Origin: JACOMS01 sp964352785
GTDB lineage: Bacteria > Pseudomonadota > Alphaproteobacteria > Caulobacterales > Maricaulaceae
Assembly (NCBI GenBank): GCA_964352785.1
Contig: CAYGTI010000008.1
Location: forward strand, 62,001 to 126,000
Direction of reading: 5' to 3'
DNA: 64,000 bases
Shown here: positions 1 through 8,293 of the stretch, piece by piece
Numbering within the stretch: position 1 is the stretch's first letter
How the letters are laid out: each line of letters begins with the position of its first letter
Notes under the pieces: model-generated
Told to the model about the DNA's origin: nothing
The model's input: the letters and a program-made list of their open reading frames with translations, nothing else
Database searches by the model: none
Made by a program: the position numbers and the translations under genes

Positions 1-225
1 GTTGGCGGCGAGGAGGCGCGGCTAGAGGTGCATATATTTGATTTTGACCGGGATATTTACGGCCAACACGCCCAAGTTGCATTTCGTAGTTTCATTCGCG
101 ACGAAAAAAAGTTTGAAAATTTTGAGGCGCTGAAGGATCAAATCCAAAGAGACTCAGACGGCGCGCGGGCTATTTTTGGTATAGCGGACGTTGATTCCGG
201 CGCGCCTAAAGTTGAGTTTCTTTAG
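1..225 (+). CDS. ribF: Riboflavin kinase/FAD synthetase, C-terminal end (partial)
   Basis: The last 74 codons of a gene that begins before the window; the frame is open from base 1 and stops at 223-225. The stretches LEVHIFDFD, DIYG and SFIRDEKKF followed by LKDQIQRD are the usual end of the riboflavin kinase domain of bifunctional RibF, which phosphorylates riboflavin to FMN and then adenylylates it to FAD in the cytosol. A GTG at 28 could be mistaken for a start but encodes an internal Val of the conserved LEVHIFDFD block. Only the C-terminus is visible, so the bifunctional nature is inferred from the family. It faces the next gene tail to tail across a structured spacer. Confidence 0.85.
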   Translation, partial: VGGEEARLEVHIFDFDRDIYGQHAQVAFRSFIRDEKKFENFEALKDQIQRDSDGARAIFGIADVDSGAPKVEFL

Positions 226-238
226 GTCTCAAATAGTA

Positions 239-329
239 CATTTCACGTTTACTCATACTCAGAAGGGCATTGGAAAATGGGCGAAAAAAGCCCAAAGCCC
301 AATGTCCGATTCCGAATTAACGTGAAATG
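239..329. repeat. Three-tier nested palindrome between convergent genes
   Basis: The outer arms CATTTCACGTT (239-249) and AACGTGAAATG (319-329) are perfect 11-bp inverted repeats. Inside them GGGCATTGG (265-273) pairs with CCAATGTCC (299-307) with one G-T pair. Innermost, TGGGC (278-282) pairs with GCCCA (290-294) around a seven-base loop. The structure fills most of the 106-bp gap between ribF and the amidohydrolase gene. No T-run follows either side of the stem, so it is not a standard intrinsic terminator, although it could still end transcripts from both sides. A small palindromic repeat element is an alternative. Confidence 0.6.
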
Positions 330-331
330 AG

Positions 332-1612
332 CTAGTCGTTTTTATAGACCTTGCCTTCTTTCATCACGAAGTCCACGTCTAGCAGCGCGGAAATATCAGA
401 AAGCGGGTTACCGCCTACGGCAATAAGGTCAGCGTGTTTTCCCGGCTCGAGGGTTCCTATTTGTTCGTCCATACCAATATGCTGAGCGGCCACAACCGTG
501 GCGGCTTTAATGGCGTCCATTTCGCTCATCCCGGCCTCTACCATATAAAGAAACTCTTTGGCATTTTCGCCGTGTTTCGACACGCCTGTATCTGTGCCGA
601 ACGCGACTTTAACCCCGCCAGTCCAAGCGGTACGGAGCATATCCTGCATTTGCGGGCCGACTTCGAGCGCTTTCTTGGCTGAATTTGGCGGTAAGAATGT
701 TTCATTTGTCGCCCAGTCTACAACGGTCATACCCGCGAGAACGGTGGGGACGAGAACAACGTCATATTTTTTAAACAGGCGCGCTGTCTCCGCGTCCAGA
801 TAGGTTCCGTGTTCAATCGATGAAACCCCGGCTTTCAGCGCGCTTTCAATGCCGTCTTTTCCGTGGGCGTGCGCGGTGACTTTGCGTCCCATTTTCTTCG
901 CGGTCTCGACGATAGCGACAAGTTCATCATCAAAAAACTGCTGCCCCGTTCCGGCATTGGTGTTGGAGAGAACTCCGCCTGTGGCGGTGATTTTAATTAC
1001 ATCAGCTCCGCCTTTAACGGCGGCTCTGACGGCGCGGCGGCAATCATCAGCGCCGTCGCAAATCGTTTTTGATTTATGTAGGTCTAAGATATCTTCGCGG
1101 TAGCCATGGGCGTCGCCGTGCCCGCCCGTGGCTGAAATAGCGGGCCCTGACGCTTTGATATGGGGGCCGGGGATTTTTCCTGCATTTACCGCACGGCGCA
1201 AGGCAAAAATCTCTTTTGGCCCGCCAACATCTTGGACGGCTGTGAACCCGGCCATCAGGGTTTTGCGGGCATTGACGGCGGCGTTATAGGCGACGTCTCC
1301 GGCTTCCTGCGTGACGCCGTCTAAGCGGTTATTGGGGTTCCATTCCGAACGTAAGTGCACGTGACTGTCAATCATGCCGGGCATGACGAAACTGTTTTTA
1401 AGGTCAATGATAGTAGCTGTGTCGCTCGTCACATACCCTGCGATGATGGAGTCTATTTTCCCGTCCGCGATGATAATGGTTTGCTGCGTTTTAGCGGCTT
1501 GCCCGGGTACGGCTAAAACTATCCCCGCATGGACATAAGTCTGCGTACCGTCGCCCGCCAGAGCCGGAGCCGCGAGCAGTATAGCGGCTGCTACAATCAA
1601 GAGTTTTTTCAT
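332..1612 (-). CDS. Exported metal-dependent amidohydrolase (imidazolonepropionase/prolidase-like)
   Basis: A 426-residue amidohydrolase-superfamily protein. An N-terminal signal peptide (MKKLLIVAAAILLAAPALAG) points to the periplasm. Metal-site motifs appear in order: HVH after GMID near residue 85, GADVIKITATGG with the candidate carboxylated Lys, AHAHG, SIEHGTYLD and FGTDTG. It ends with the GKHADLIAVGGNPL block that closes the beta-sandwich. Relatives in COG1228 include imidazolonepropionase and Xaa-Pro dipeptidase-like enzymes; a secreted form more often acts on peptides or small amides than in histidine breakdown, and no hut genes are nearby. The substrate is unknown. It lies 100 bp downstream of purD on the same strand and starts at the only ATG consistent with the signal peptide. 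Confidence 0.85.
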   Translation of the reverse strand: MKKLLIVAAAILLAAPALAGDGTQTYVHAGIVLAVPGQAAKTQQTIIIADGKIDSIIAGYVTSDTATIIDLKNSFVMPGMIDSHVHLRSEWNPNNRLDGVTQEAGDVAYNAAVNARKTLMAGFTAVQDVGGPKEIFALRRAVNAGKIPGPHIKASGPAISATGGHGDAHGYREDILDLHKSKTICDGADDCRRAVRAAVKGGADVIKITATGGVLSNTNAGTGQQFFDDELVAIVETAKKMGRKVTAHAHGKDGIESALKAGVSSIEHGTYLDAETARLFKKYDVVLVPTVLAGMTVVDWATNETFLPPNSAKKALEVGPQMQDMLRTAWTGGVKVAFGTDTGVSKHGENAKEFLYMVEAGMSEMDAIKAATVVAAQHIGMDEQIGTLEPGKHADLIAVGGNPLSDISALLDVDFVMKEGKVYKND

Positions 1613-1712
1613 ATTATCATCCCCGTATATTTTTGCTTACCATGCCAGAGAAATGGCCGAATGACAGCAGTAAATATCAAATGGGCGCTCGCGCCGTATC
1701 AGAGAGGTTGGC

Positions 1713-2990
1713 CTATGATTTTAGCGCATGATGGGCAATATCGCGGCGGCAAAAACCCTCCGGCCAAGAGATCGCCTCATCAATCGCTTTATAAGCTGTT
1801 TGAACGGCAGCTTCTAAAGTGTCAGCTTGCGCTGTCACGTTGAGCACTCGACCCCCCGCTGAAATCAGTCCGCCATTTTTACAGCGGCTTGTGCCAGCAT
1901 GAAAGACAACGACGCCCTCCATAGCATTTGCATCAAGAATTCCGCCGATGGCGCTACCTTTTTCATAAGCGCCCGGATAACCTTTGGCGGCCATTACGAC
2001 GTTCACGACCGGGTCATCAAACCATGTGAGCGGTGGTAGTTCGGCTAAAGCTCCAGCCTCAGCCGCGATGAAAATATCCATCAGGTCAGATTGCAAGCGG
2101 CGCATTAAGACCTGACATTCCGGATCGCCAAAGCGGGCATTATATTCAATCAACTTTGGCCCGTCCTCGGTCATCATCAGCCCGGCGAACAAAACGCCGA
2201 CGAACGGATGGCCTTCATTATACATGCCGTCGATTGTGGGCTGTATGATTGTCTTCATCACGGTTTCAAGTTCGGTATCGCCAAATATAGGCGCAGGTGA
2301 ATAGGCCCCCATACCGCCTGTATTGGGGCCTTTGTCGCCGTCAAAGGCGCGTTTATGGTCTTGGGCGGCGATCAAAGGCAAAGCCGTTTTACCATCCGAT
2401 ATAGCAAAGAAACTGGCTTCCTGCCCGCTCATGAACTCTTCGATCACGACCTTGGCGCTCGCGTCGCCAAACTTGCCGGAGAAAAATTCTGCAAGCTCGT
2501 CTTCGGCTGCTTTTTTTGTTGGAGCAATGACAACGCCTTTACCAGCGGCCAATCCATCAGCCTTGAGAACATAGGGCTTGGTCATGGTTTTAAGATGCGC
2601 TTTGGCGGACTTTAAATCTGTGAAAACACCGTAGGCCGCAGTGGGGATATTGTGGCGTGTACAAAAGTCTTTGGTAAAGGATTTGGAGCTTTCGAGCTGC
2701 GCGGCGGCTTGGGTGGGGCCAAAAACTTTGACGTTCATGTCTTGCAATGCATCAACAAGGCCGAGCGCGAGGGGTTGCTCAGGACCAATGACGACAAAAT
2801 CATAGCCGCCGCGCTGGATGAGCGCAATCAAGCCGACCACATCATCAGCTTTCACGTCTACGCAATTAGCGGCCTCGGCAATTCCCGCATTACCTGGCGC
2901 GCATGTAAGGTCAGTGACCAGCGGGCTTTGCGCCAATTTCCATGCAAGTGCGTGCTCTCGCCCGCCCGACCCTATCAACAAGACATTCAT
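1713..2990 (-). CDS. purD: Phosphoribosylamine-glycine ligase
   Basis: GAR synthetase joins phosphoribosylamine and glycine with ATP in the second step of purine synthesis, in the cytosol. The 425-residue length is typical. The N-terminus MNVLLIGSGGREHALAWKL is the family signature, followed by VVIGPEQPL, the ATP-grasp segment KADGLAAGKGVV, the HKRAFDGDKGPNTGGMGAYSP loop (start of the PurD signature region) and EYNARFGDPE, which carries metal ligands. It is divergent from xseA, whose start is 73 bp away, so the two may share a control region. No other pur gene is adjacent. Confidence 0.97.
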   Translation of the reverse strand: MNVLLIGSGGREHALAWKLAQSPLVTDLTCAPGNAGIAEAANCVDVKADDVVGLIALIQRGGYDFVVIGPEQPLALGLVDALQDMNVKVFGPTQAAAQLESSKSFTKDFCTRHNIPTAAYGVFTDLKSAKAHLKTMTKPYVLKADGLAAGKGVVIAPTKKAAEDELAEFFSGKFGDASAKVVIEEFMSGQEASFFAISDGKTALPLIAAQDHKRAFDGDKGPNTGGMGAYSPAPIFGDTELETVMKTIIQPTIDGMYNEGHPFVGVLFAGLMMTEDGPKLIEYNARFGDPECQVLMRRLQSDLMDIFIAAEAGALAELPPLTWFDDPVVNVVMAAKGYPGAYEKGSAIGGILDANAMEGVVVFHAGTSRCKNGGLISAGGRVLNVTAQADTLEAAVQTAYKAIDEAISWPEGFCRRDIAHHALKS

Positions 2991-3063
2991 ATCAAACCCT
3001 ATTCTCTGATTCCTGTGCGGCGTTTTAGGGTATATGGTGCGCCGAATCCACGAAAGACTTACA

Positions 3064-4599
3064 ATGACAGACAGCCCGTCAAACGCTCATGAATTTACCG
3101 TCTCGGAATTGGCGTTTTCGCTCAAGCGCACGATCGAAGACCAGTTCGGCCATGTGCGGGTTCGAGGTGAGCTGGGACGCGTCACAATTGCAAAATCCGG
3201 TCATTGTTATTTGGATATCAAGGACGACAAGGCTGTGATTAACTCCATTATTTGGAAAGGTGTGATGAACCGCCTTTCCATGCGCCCCGAAGAAGGGATG
3301 GAGGTGATCTGCGAGGGTAAACTTTCGACCTATCCGGGCCGATCAAATTATCAACTCATTGTTGAAAAAATGGAACTGGCCGGAGCGGGTGCGCTCATGG
3401 TGCTGTTTGAGAAACGTAAAGCCGCGCTTGCCGCTGAAGGGCTTTTCGATGCAGGCCGCAAAGTTGAGCTGCCATTTTTGCCCAAAACCATTGGCGTGGT
3501 CACGTCCCCAACAGGAGCGGTGATCCGCGATATTTTACACCGTATTACAGATCGTTTTCCGTCGCATGTTATTGTTTGGCCCGTGCTGGTGCAGGGTGAC
3601 CGCGCGGCGGAGCAAATTGCCGGGGCCATTACAGGCTTTAACCACGCGCAAGGGTTTACTCGCCCGGATGTGCTGATCGTTGCACGTGGCGGCGGTTCCC
3701 TTGAAGATTTGTGGTGCTTTAACGAAGAAAGCGTCGTGCGAGCAGCAGCAGCCTCGAGCATTCCATTGATCTCTGCTGTGGGGCATGAAACCGACTGGAC
3801 GTTGATTGATTACGCCGCTGATTACCGCGCGCCCACACCGACGGGCGCCGCCGAAGTCGCCGTACCTGTCAGAGATGAGTATCTTGAAACGACTGCTGAT
3901 TATGGCCTGCGCCTATCGCGCGGACTGCGCCGCAACCTCAGCGACAAGCAAAACCAACTGGCCGCTGCGCGTCTCCCCCGTCTTGAGGCCGTCTTGGCTG
4001 CGCCCCAGCAGAGATTAGATTTGACGGCAACACGGTTGCCGCGTCCCGGACGTATGTTTGATCCGGCGCGGCAAAAATTAGCGCTTGCAAGTTCGAAACT
4101 GCCATCGCTTGGGCGTTTGCTCGATATGCCGAAACAAAAGCTGGATTTAATGTCTGCGCGGTTCCCAAGTTTGAGCCGCATTTTGGATCCACGGCAGCAA
4201 CATCTTGCGGCGCTGACAAACCGTTTGCGCCCGGATGAACTGTCTCGCGCGACTGCGCGCCGATCTGAACGTTTAGAGAGCCTATCAAAATCTGCAAGCC
4301 TTGCTATGCGGCAAGCATTGGAGCGCCGCAAAAACGGGCTGGTAAAATCGGGAACACTGCTGGAGGCCTACTCCTTTCAGGGCGTTTTAAAGCGCGGTTA
4401 TGCGTTGGTTGCGGATCAGGACGGCACTGTCGTGCGGTCCAGCCATACGGCCAAGGAAGGGCAGGGCGTGACATTAACTTTTCATGACGGCGCGCGTAGC
4501 GCGGTGATAGACGGCGCGCCTCAAACTCCCGCCGTCAAAGCAAAGCCTAAAAAACCCCGCGCACCCAAATCCCCAGACCTGCAAGCGGATTTGTTTTGA
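3064..4599 (+). CDS. xseA: Exodeoxyribonuclease VII large subunit
   Basis: Large subunit of ExoVII, a cytosolic single-strand DNA exonuclease acting in mismatch repair and degradation. An N-terminal OB fold (FTVSELAFSLKRTIE, FGHVRVRGELG) is followed by the catalytic block with IGVVTSPTGAVIRDI, RGGGSLEDLW and SAVGHETDWTL. Start choice: the ATG at 3064 gives MTDSPSNAHEFTVSEL and has GAAAG upstream; an ATG at 3034 in frame would add ten non-conserved residues. The C-terminal half contains four tandem 21-residue repeats (separate entry). The small subunit gene xseB is not next to it. The protein is 511 residues, longer than the roughly 455 of E. coli because of the repeats. Confidence 0.95.
   Translation: MTDSPSNAHEFTVSELAFSLKRTIEDQFGHVRVRGELGRVTIAKSGHCYLDIKDDKAVINSIIWKGVMNRLSMRPEEGMEVICEGKLSTYPGRSNYQLIVEKMELAGAGALMVLFEKRKAALAAEGLFDAGRKVELPFLPKTIGVVTSPTGAVIRDILHRITDRFPSHVIVWPVLVQGDRAAEQIAGAITGFNHAQGFTRPDVLIVARGGGSLEDLWCFNEESVVRAAAASSIPLISAVGHETDWTLIDYAADYRAPTPTGAAEVAVPVRDEYLETTADYGLRLSRGLRRNLSDKQNQLAAARLPRLEAVLAAPQQRLDLTATRLPRPGRMFDPARQKLALASSKLPSLGRLLDMPKQKLDLMSARFPSLSRILDPRQQHLAALTNRLRPDELSRATARRSERLESLSKSASLAMRQALERRKNGLVKSGTLLEAYSFQGVLKRGYALVADQDGTVVRSSHTAKEGQGVTLTFHDGARSAVIDGAPQTPAVKAKPKKPRAPKSPDLQADLF
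3973..4224 (+). repeat. Four tandem 63-bp coding repeats in xseA
   Basis: Starts at 3973, 4036, 4099 and 4162, each 21 codons. The repeat reads roughly LP-x-LxR-x-LDxPxQ-K-LDLxSxR; examples begin LPRLEAV, LPRPGRM, LPSLGRL and FPSLSRI and carry a central PQQ, ARQK, PKQK or PRQQ. The DNA copies are diverged while the amino-acid pattern is kept, so they are selected rather than recent. They sit in the long helical arm region of XseA. Confidence 0.85.
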
Positions 4600-4644
4600 T
4601 TTTTCCCCCGCGCGGGGTCATCTTAAGTCCAACAGGAGAGAGAT

Positions 4645-5967
4645 ATGCAAAATTTTAAACGTATGGGGGCATCGCTACTTATTGCAGCGAGTCCTTTTGT
4701 TTTCACCATGGCCAGCGCGGCTGATTTATCGGATCTGCGCGAGTCGATTGCGGTTGATTACCAAGAAAACCTCAAAGATTTATTTTTGCATTTTCATCAA
4801 AATCCCGAATTATCTTTCCGCGAGTTTAAAACTGCCGAGCGGCTCGCTGAGGAACTCTCTATGATAGGGTATGACGTGACCACAGGGGTTGGCGGCACGG
4901 GCATCGTTGCTGTTCTGAGGAACGGCGAGGGGCCAACGGTTATGCTGCGCGCTGACATGGACGGCTTGCCGGTCAAAGAAGAGTCCGGGCTAGACTATGC
5001 ATCAACCGCTACTCAAGAAGACACAGACGGCATAGTCAAACCCGTGATGCATGCCTGCGGTCACGATGTTCATATTACGTCGCTCGTCGGGACAGCGCTA
5101 CAAATGACCGCGCGCAAGCAGGATTGGTCAGGCACGCTTGTGCTGATTGGTCAGCCCGCAGAGGAGCGCATTTCGGGCGCGCGCATGATGATCGAAGACG
5201 GCCTTTATGAGCGCTTCCCCAAGCCGGATTACGCGCTAGCGTTTCACGTGGCTGCGGGTATGCTCGAGGGTAAAATACAGGTACCGCTAACCTCTGTGGC
5301 GTCCAGTTCAGACTCGATTGATATTATTGTTCACGGCGTCGGGGCGCACGGCGCGTCTCCGCATAAAGGGATTGACCCCATACTCGTGGGCTCGCAAATT
5401 GTTGTCTCTCTGCAATCTATTGTCTCTCGCACGATTGCCCCGCTTCAGCCGGGCGTTATCACGGTCGGCGCTTTTCACAGCGGCATAAAACACAATATCA
5501 TCAGCGACCGCGCCGAGCTGCAAATCACAGTGCGCTCGGATAACCCCGACATTCGCGAGCAGCTCCTTTCCGGTATTGACCGCGTTGCCGAAGGCGTTGC
5601 CATCTCTATGGGCGTCCCTGAGGATAAAATGCCTGAAGTTATCCGCTCCACTCAAAGTACGCCGCCAACAATTAACGATCCTGAAACTGCGCAGCGCATT
5701 CGAGATGTTTTAACCACGGCGATGGGCGAAGAAGCGTTAGTGGACATTCCCCGCGAAGGTATGGGCGCGGAGGATTTTGCTTATTTTGTGGATCCGAAAC
5801 ACGGCGTCAAAGGTGTGTATTTCTCAGTCGGCGGAACGCCAGAAGACCAGATCAAAACCGCCCCGTCCCACCATTCCCCGCTGTTTTGGGTCGAGCCAGA
5901 ACCGTCCATTAAAAACGGCACAGAGGCCATGGTGCGAGGTGCAATGGCATTATTTGGCGGCGAGTAA
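4645..5967 (+). CDS. Exported M20-family amidohydrolase/peptidase
   Basis: A 440-residue member of the M20D group (aminoacylase, hippurate hydrolase and IAA-amino-acid hydrolase-like). A signal peptide ends near ASA at residues 23-25. Metal-binding motifs are HACGHDVH, QPAEE and GAEDFAYF; the dimerisation domain contains GVGAHGASPHKGIDP, and LRADMDGLPV precedes the active site. The enzyme should remove an acyl group from an amino acid or cleave a short peptide in the periplasm; the exact substrate cannot be read. A Shine-Dalgarno-like AGGAGAG lies just before the ATG at 4645. It follows xseA by 45 bp and converges on the acyl-CoA ligase. Confidence 0.9.
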   Translation: MQNFKRMGASLLIAASPFVFTMASAADLSDLRESIAVDYQENLKDLFLHFHQNPELSFREFKTAERLAEELSMIGYDVTTGVGGTGIVAVLRNGEGPTVMLRADMDGLPVKEESGLDYASTATQEDTDGIVKPVMHACGHDVHITSLVGTALQMTARKQDWSGTLVLIGQPAEERISGARMMIEDGLYERFPKPDYALAFHVAAGMLEGKIQVPLTSVASSSDSIDIIVHGVGAHGASPHKGIDPILVGSQIVVSLQSIVSRTIAPLQPGVITVGAFHSGIKHNIISDRAELQITVRSDNPDIREQLLSGIDRVAEGVAISMGVPEDKMPEVIRSTQSTPPTINDPETAQRIRDVLTTAMGEEALVDIPREGMGAEDFAYFVDPKHGVKGVYFSVGGTPEDQIKTAPSHHSPLFWVEPEPSIKNGTEAMVRGAMALFGGE

Positions 5968-6004
5968 ATATTGGTACAATTATTATGCTGAGTTACAGGT
6001 TTTA

Positions 6005-7615
6005 TTAAACCGCTGCATCCTCGGAAAACTGCTCACGTAAAATCCGCTTTAATATCTTACCGCTCGGGTTGCGGGGGATGTCATTTACGAACGCCACGTT
6101 TTTGGGCTGCTTGAAACGTGCGAGTTTGTCTTGGCAATACTCCATGACCTCGCCTTCAGTTAAACTGTCATCGGATTTGATGATGATAGCCAGCGGAACC
6201 TCGCCCCATTTTGCGCTGTTTTGGCCGATGATGGCGACGTCTGCGATTTTAGGGTGAGAGAATAAAACGTTCTCGACCTCGGCGGGATAAATGTTTTCTC
6301 CGCCTGAAATGATCATGTCTTTCTTGCGGTCGCAAATATACACATAGCCATCTGTGTCCATGGTCGCAATGTCGCCGGAGTAGAACCAGCCGTCCTTGAT
6401 GGCGTCTTTGGTGGCCTCCGGTCGGTTCCAATACTCCGTTAAAATATGCCGCCCCGCAATAATGACTTCGCCCGGCTCATTTGGGGCGCAGTCGTCTCCC
6501 GCCTCGTCGACAATACGGATTTTCGTATGAAAGAAGGCAGGCCCCGCCGAACCCGCTTTTTCCACGGCGCTTTTAGCATCTATCAGGCATGCCGGGCCGC
6601 AGGTTTCTGTCAGGCCATAGACCTGCAAAATATCCACACCCATTTTTCCAAAATGCAAAATCAAATCCACAGGTACGGGTGCGGCCCCGCAGGTAATCCA
6701 GCGCAGGTGGCTGTAATCGGGTTTGATATGATCAAAGGTTTGCACCATCGCGCCGAGCATGGCGGGCACGGCAAACATATTGCAGATGTTCTCGTCATTG
6801 ATGGCTTGCCATGTTTTTATGGGATCAAACGTGCGCGGGACAATCAAGGTCACGCCGCCGTAAGCGCTGGAAATGGCGGGGGTCAGTGCGCCGACATGAA
6901 AAAGCGGTAAGCAGCAATAATAGCGGTCCCCGAAACGGGAATCGCACGATAGCGCTAGCGTGGTCAGCGACCAAAAAACAGAGCCGTGCGTATGCACGAC
7001 GCCTTTGGGCAGACCCGTCGTGCCGGAGGTATACATAATATAAAGGCTGTCCATATCTCCGCTGCCCAGCGGGGGTTCATGATCGGGCTCGCGCTCTTGC
7101 AGCGTGGTATATGAGCGCGAAAGAGCCGTCACCGCAGCCGGCGTATCCGTACAAAGCCATGTGGTAATATCCGTTTTTCCAGCGGCAAGGCCTTGTAGCG
7201 CCGCCACAGGCGCAGCGAATTCCCCGGAATAGATCAGTACGCTCGCGCCCGCATCTTTGAGTATAAATTCCAGCTCGCTCGGCGTCAGACGCCAGTTTAG
7301 CGGAACCCCAATCGCACCAATTTTAGCAATCGCGAAAAAACTCTCCATAAATTCGATCGAATTCATCGCCAGTAAAGCCACCCGGTCACCGGGCTTAACA
7401 CCGAGGTTTGTGAGCATATGGCAGGTTTGATTAATCCGCTTGTTCCATGCCGCGTATGTAAAACGCCGGTTCGTATCGACATCGACCCAGCCTTCCATGT
7501 CGGGGCTTAGGCGTGCGCGGTTGGCAATTAACGACCCTATGTTTATTCGGGGATCAGGCTCCATCGCCACCCGGGCTAAAGGCGTATACAGGCTTTGATT
7601 ATTTTTCGCAGTCAT
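6005..7615 (-). CDS. Acyl-CoA synthetase (AMP-forming)
   Basis: A 536-residue ANL-superfamily ligase that activates a carboxylic acid, probably a fatty acid, to acyl-AMP and then acyl-CoA. The P-loop YTSGTTGLPKG is intact, followed by VYGLTETCGP, GWFYSGDIATMD with DRKKDMIISGGENIYPAEVE just after, and the catalytic Lys of NPSGKILKRILR at the C-terminus. No signal or membrane segments are seen. Start choice: the Met at 7615 (MTAKNNQSLY) is preferred over one eight codons upstream. It is downstream of rpsP but separated by a terminator, so it is probably transcribed alone. Chain-length preference is not visible. Confidence 0.92.
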   Translation of the reverse strand: MTAKNNQSLYTPLARVAMEPDPRINIGSLIANRARLSPDMEGWVDVDTNRRFTYAAWNKRINQTCHMLTNLGVKPGDRVALLAMNSIEFMESFFAIAKIGAIGVPLNWRLTPSELEFILKDAGASVLIYSGEFAAPVAALQGLAAGKTDITTWLCTDTPAAVTALSRSYTTLQEREPDHEPPLGSGDMDSLYIMYTSGTTGLPKGVVHTHGSVFWSLTTLALSCDSRFGDRYYCCLPLFHVGALTPAISSAYGGVTLIVPRTFDPIKTWQAINDENICNMFAVPAMLGAMVQTFDHIKPDYSHLRWITCGAAPVPVDLILHFGKMGVDILQVYGLTETCGPACLIDAKSAVEKAGSAGPAFFHTKIRIVDEAGDDCAPNEPGEVIIAGRHILTEYWNRPEATKDAIKDGWFYSGDIATMDTDGYVYICDRKKDMIISGGENIYPAEVENVLFSHPKIADVAIIGQNSAKWGEVPLAIIIKSDDSLTEGEVMEYCQDKLARFKQPKNVAFVNDIPRNPSGKILKRILREQFSEDAAV

Positions 7616-7701
7616 ATCCGTCTCCCCGCAGCGCGGCATGTGCCGTCTTCTGCAAAAATATTATCGCAAAAACTGACGCCTGTGGCAACGCGGTTGACCA
7701 T

Positions 7702-7733
7702 AAAAAAAACCGCCCAGCGAGGCCGGACGGTTT
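7702..7733 (-). terminator. Intrinsic terminator after rpsP
   Basis: Read on the minus strand, AAACCGTCC pairs with GGGCGGTTT (one mismatch) around a nine-base loop and runs into eight T. It closes the ffh-rpsP unit and insulates the acyl-CoA ligase gene. Confidence 0.85.
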
Positions 7734-7760
7734 ATAAAATACCAAGGCTTTAGAGCGGGC

Positions 7761-8264
7761 CTAGCCCTCGGATTTTGTTTCTTCTTCAGCCTCGGGTGCG
7801 TCTTCAGCCGGAGCCTCTTCGGCAGGTGCGTTTTTCGCTTCTTCTTCGGCCGCCTTGGCAGCCGCTTCAGCCGCAGCAGCGGCTTCTTTGGCGGCTTCCT
7901 TGGCTTCAGCTTCGGCCTCTTTGCGGGCTTCGGCTTTTTCAGCGCGCTCAATCACGAGCTGCGCTGCTTTTGCGCCGGGCTTGCCTTTTTCAGGGTTATT
8001 ACCGTGCGTCCACTCCCACAAGCCAGCAGCCCCGAGGAACCGGGCGACGCGGTCTGTCGGGCGGGCGCCTTTGGCCATCCACTCTTTGATTTTCTCGACG
8101 TCAAGCTTGACGCGGTCCTCGCTGTCTTTAGGCAGCATCGGGTTATAAGAGCCGACGCGGTCGATGAAACGGCCATCGCGAGGTGCGCGGCTGTCGGCGA
8201 CAACGATACGGTAATAAGGACGTTTTTTAGCGCCGTGACGCGCCAGTCTAAGTTTAAGTGCCAT
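7761..8264 (-). CDS. rpsP: 30S ribosomal protein S16 with acidic Ala/Glu tail
   Basis: Small-subunit ribosomal protein S16. The N-terminal 80 residues are canonical: LKLRLARHGAKKRPYYRIVV, ADSRAPRDGRFIDRVGSYNP and later VKLDVEKIKEW. Beyond about residue 115 the protein continues into a low-complexity helix of Ala, Glu and Lys (EAEAKEAAKEAAAAAEAA) and an acidic end, giving 167 residues against about 82 in E. coli. Long tails of this kind are known in alphaproteobacterial S16. It follows ffh by 29 bp as an operon, and a terminator follows. The usual downstream genes rimM, trmD and rplS are not here. Confidence 0.96.
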   Translation of the reverse strand: MALKLRLARHGAKKRPYYRIVVADSRAPRDGRFIDRVGSYNPMLPKDSEDRVKLDVEKIKEWMAKGARPTDRVARFLGAAGLWEWTHGNNPEKGKPGAKAAQLVIERAEKAEARKEAEAEAKEAAKEAAAAAEAAAKAAEEEAKNAPAEEAPAEDAPEAEEETKSEG

Positions 8265-8293
8265 GATAGTTTCCTTTGTGAATGACGATTAAA

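Noticed and set aside
4606..4617. CCCCGCGCGGGG palindrome after xseA as a terminator
   Set aside because: The T-run precedes the palindrome rather than following it on the coding strand, and there is no loop.
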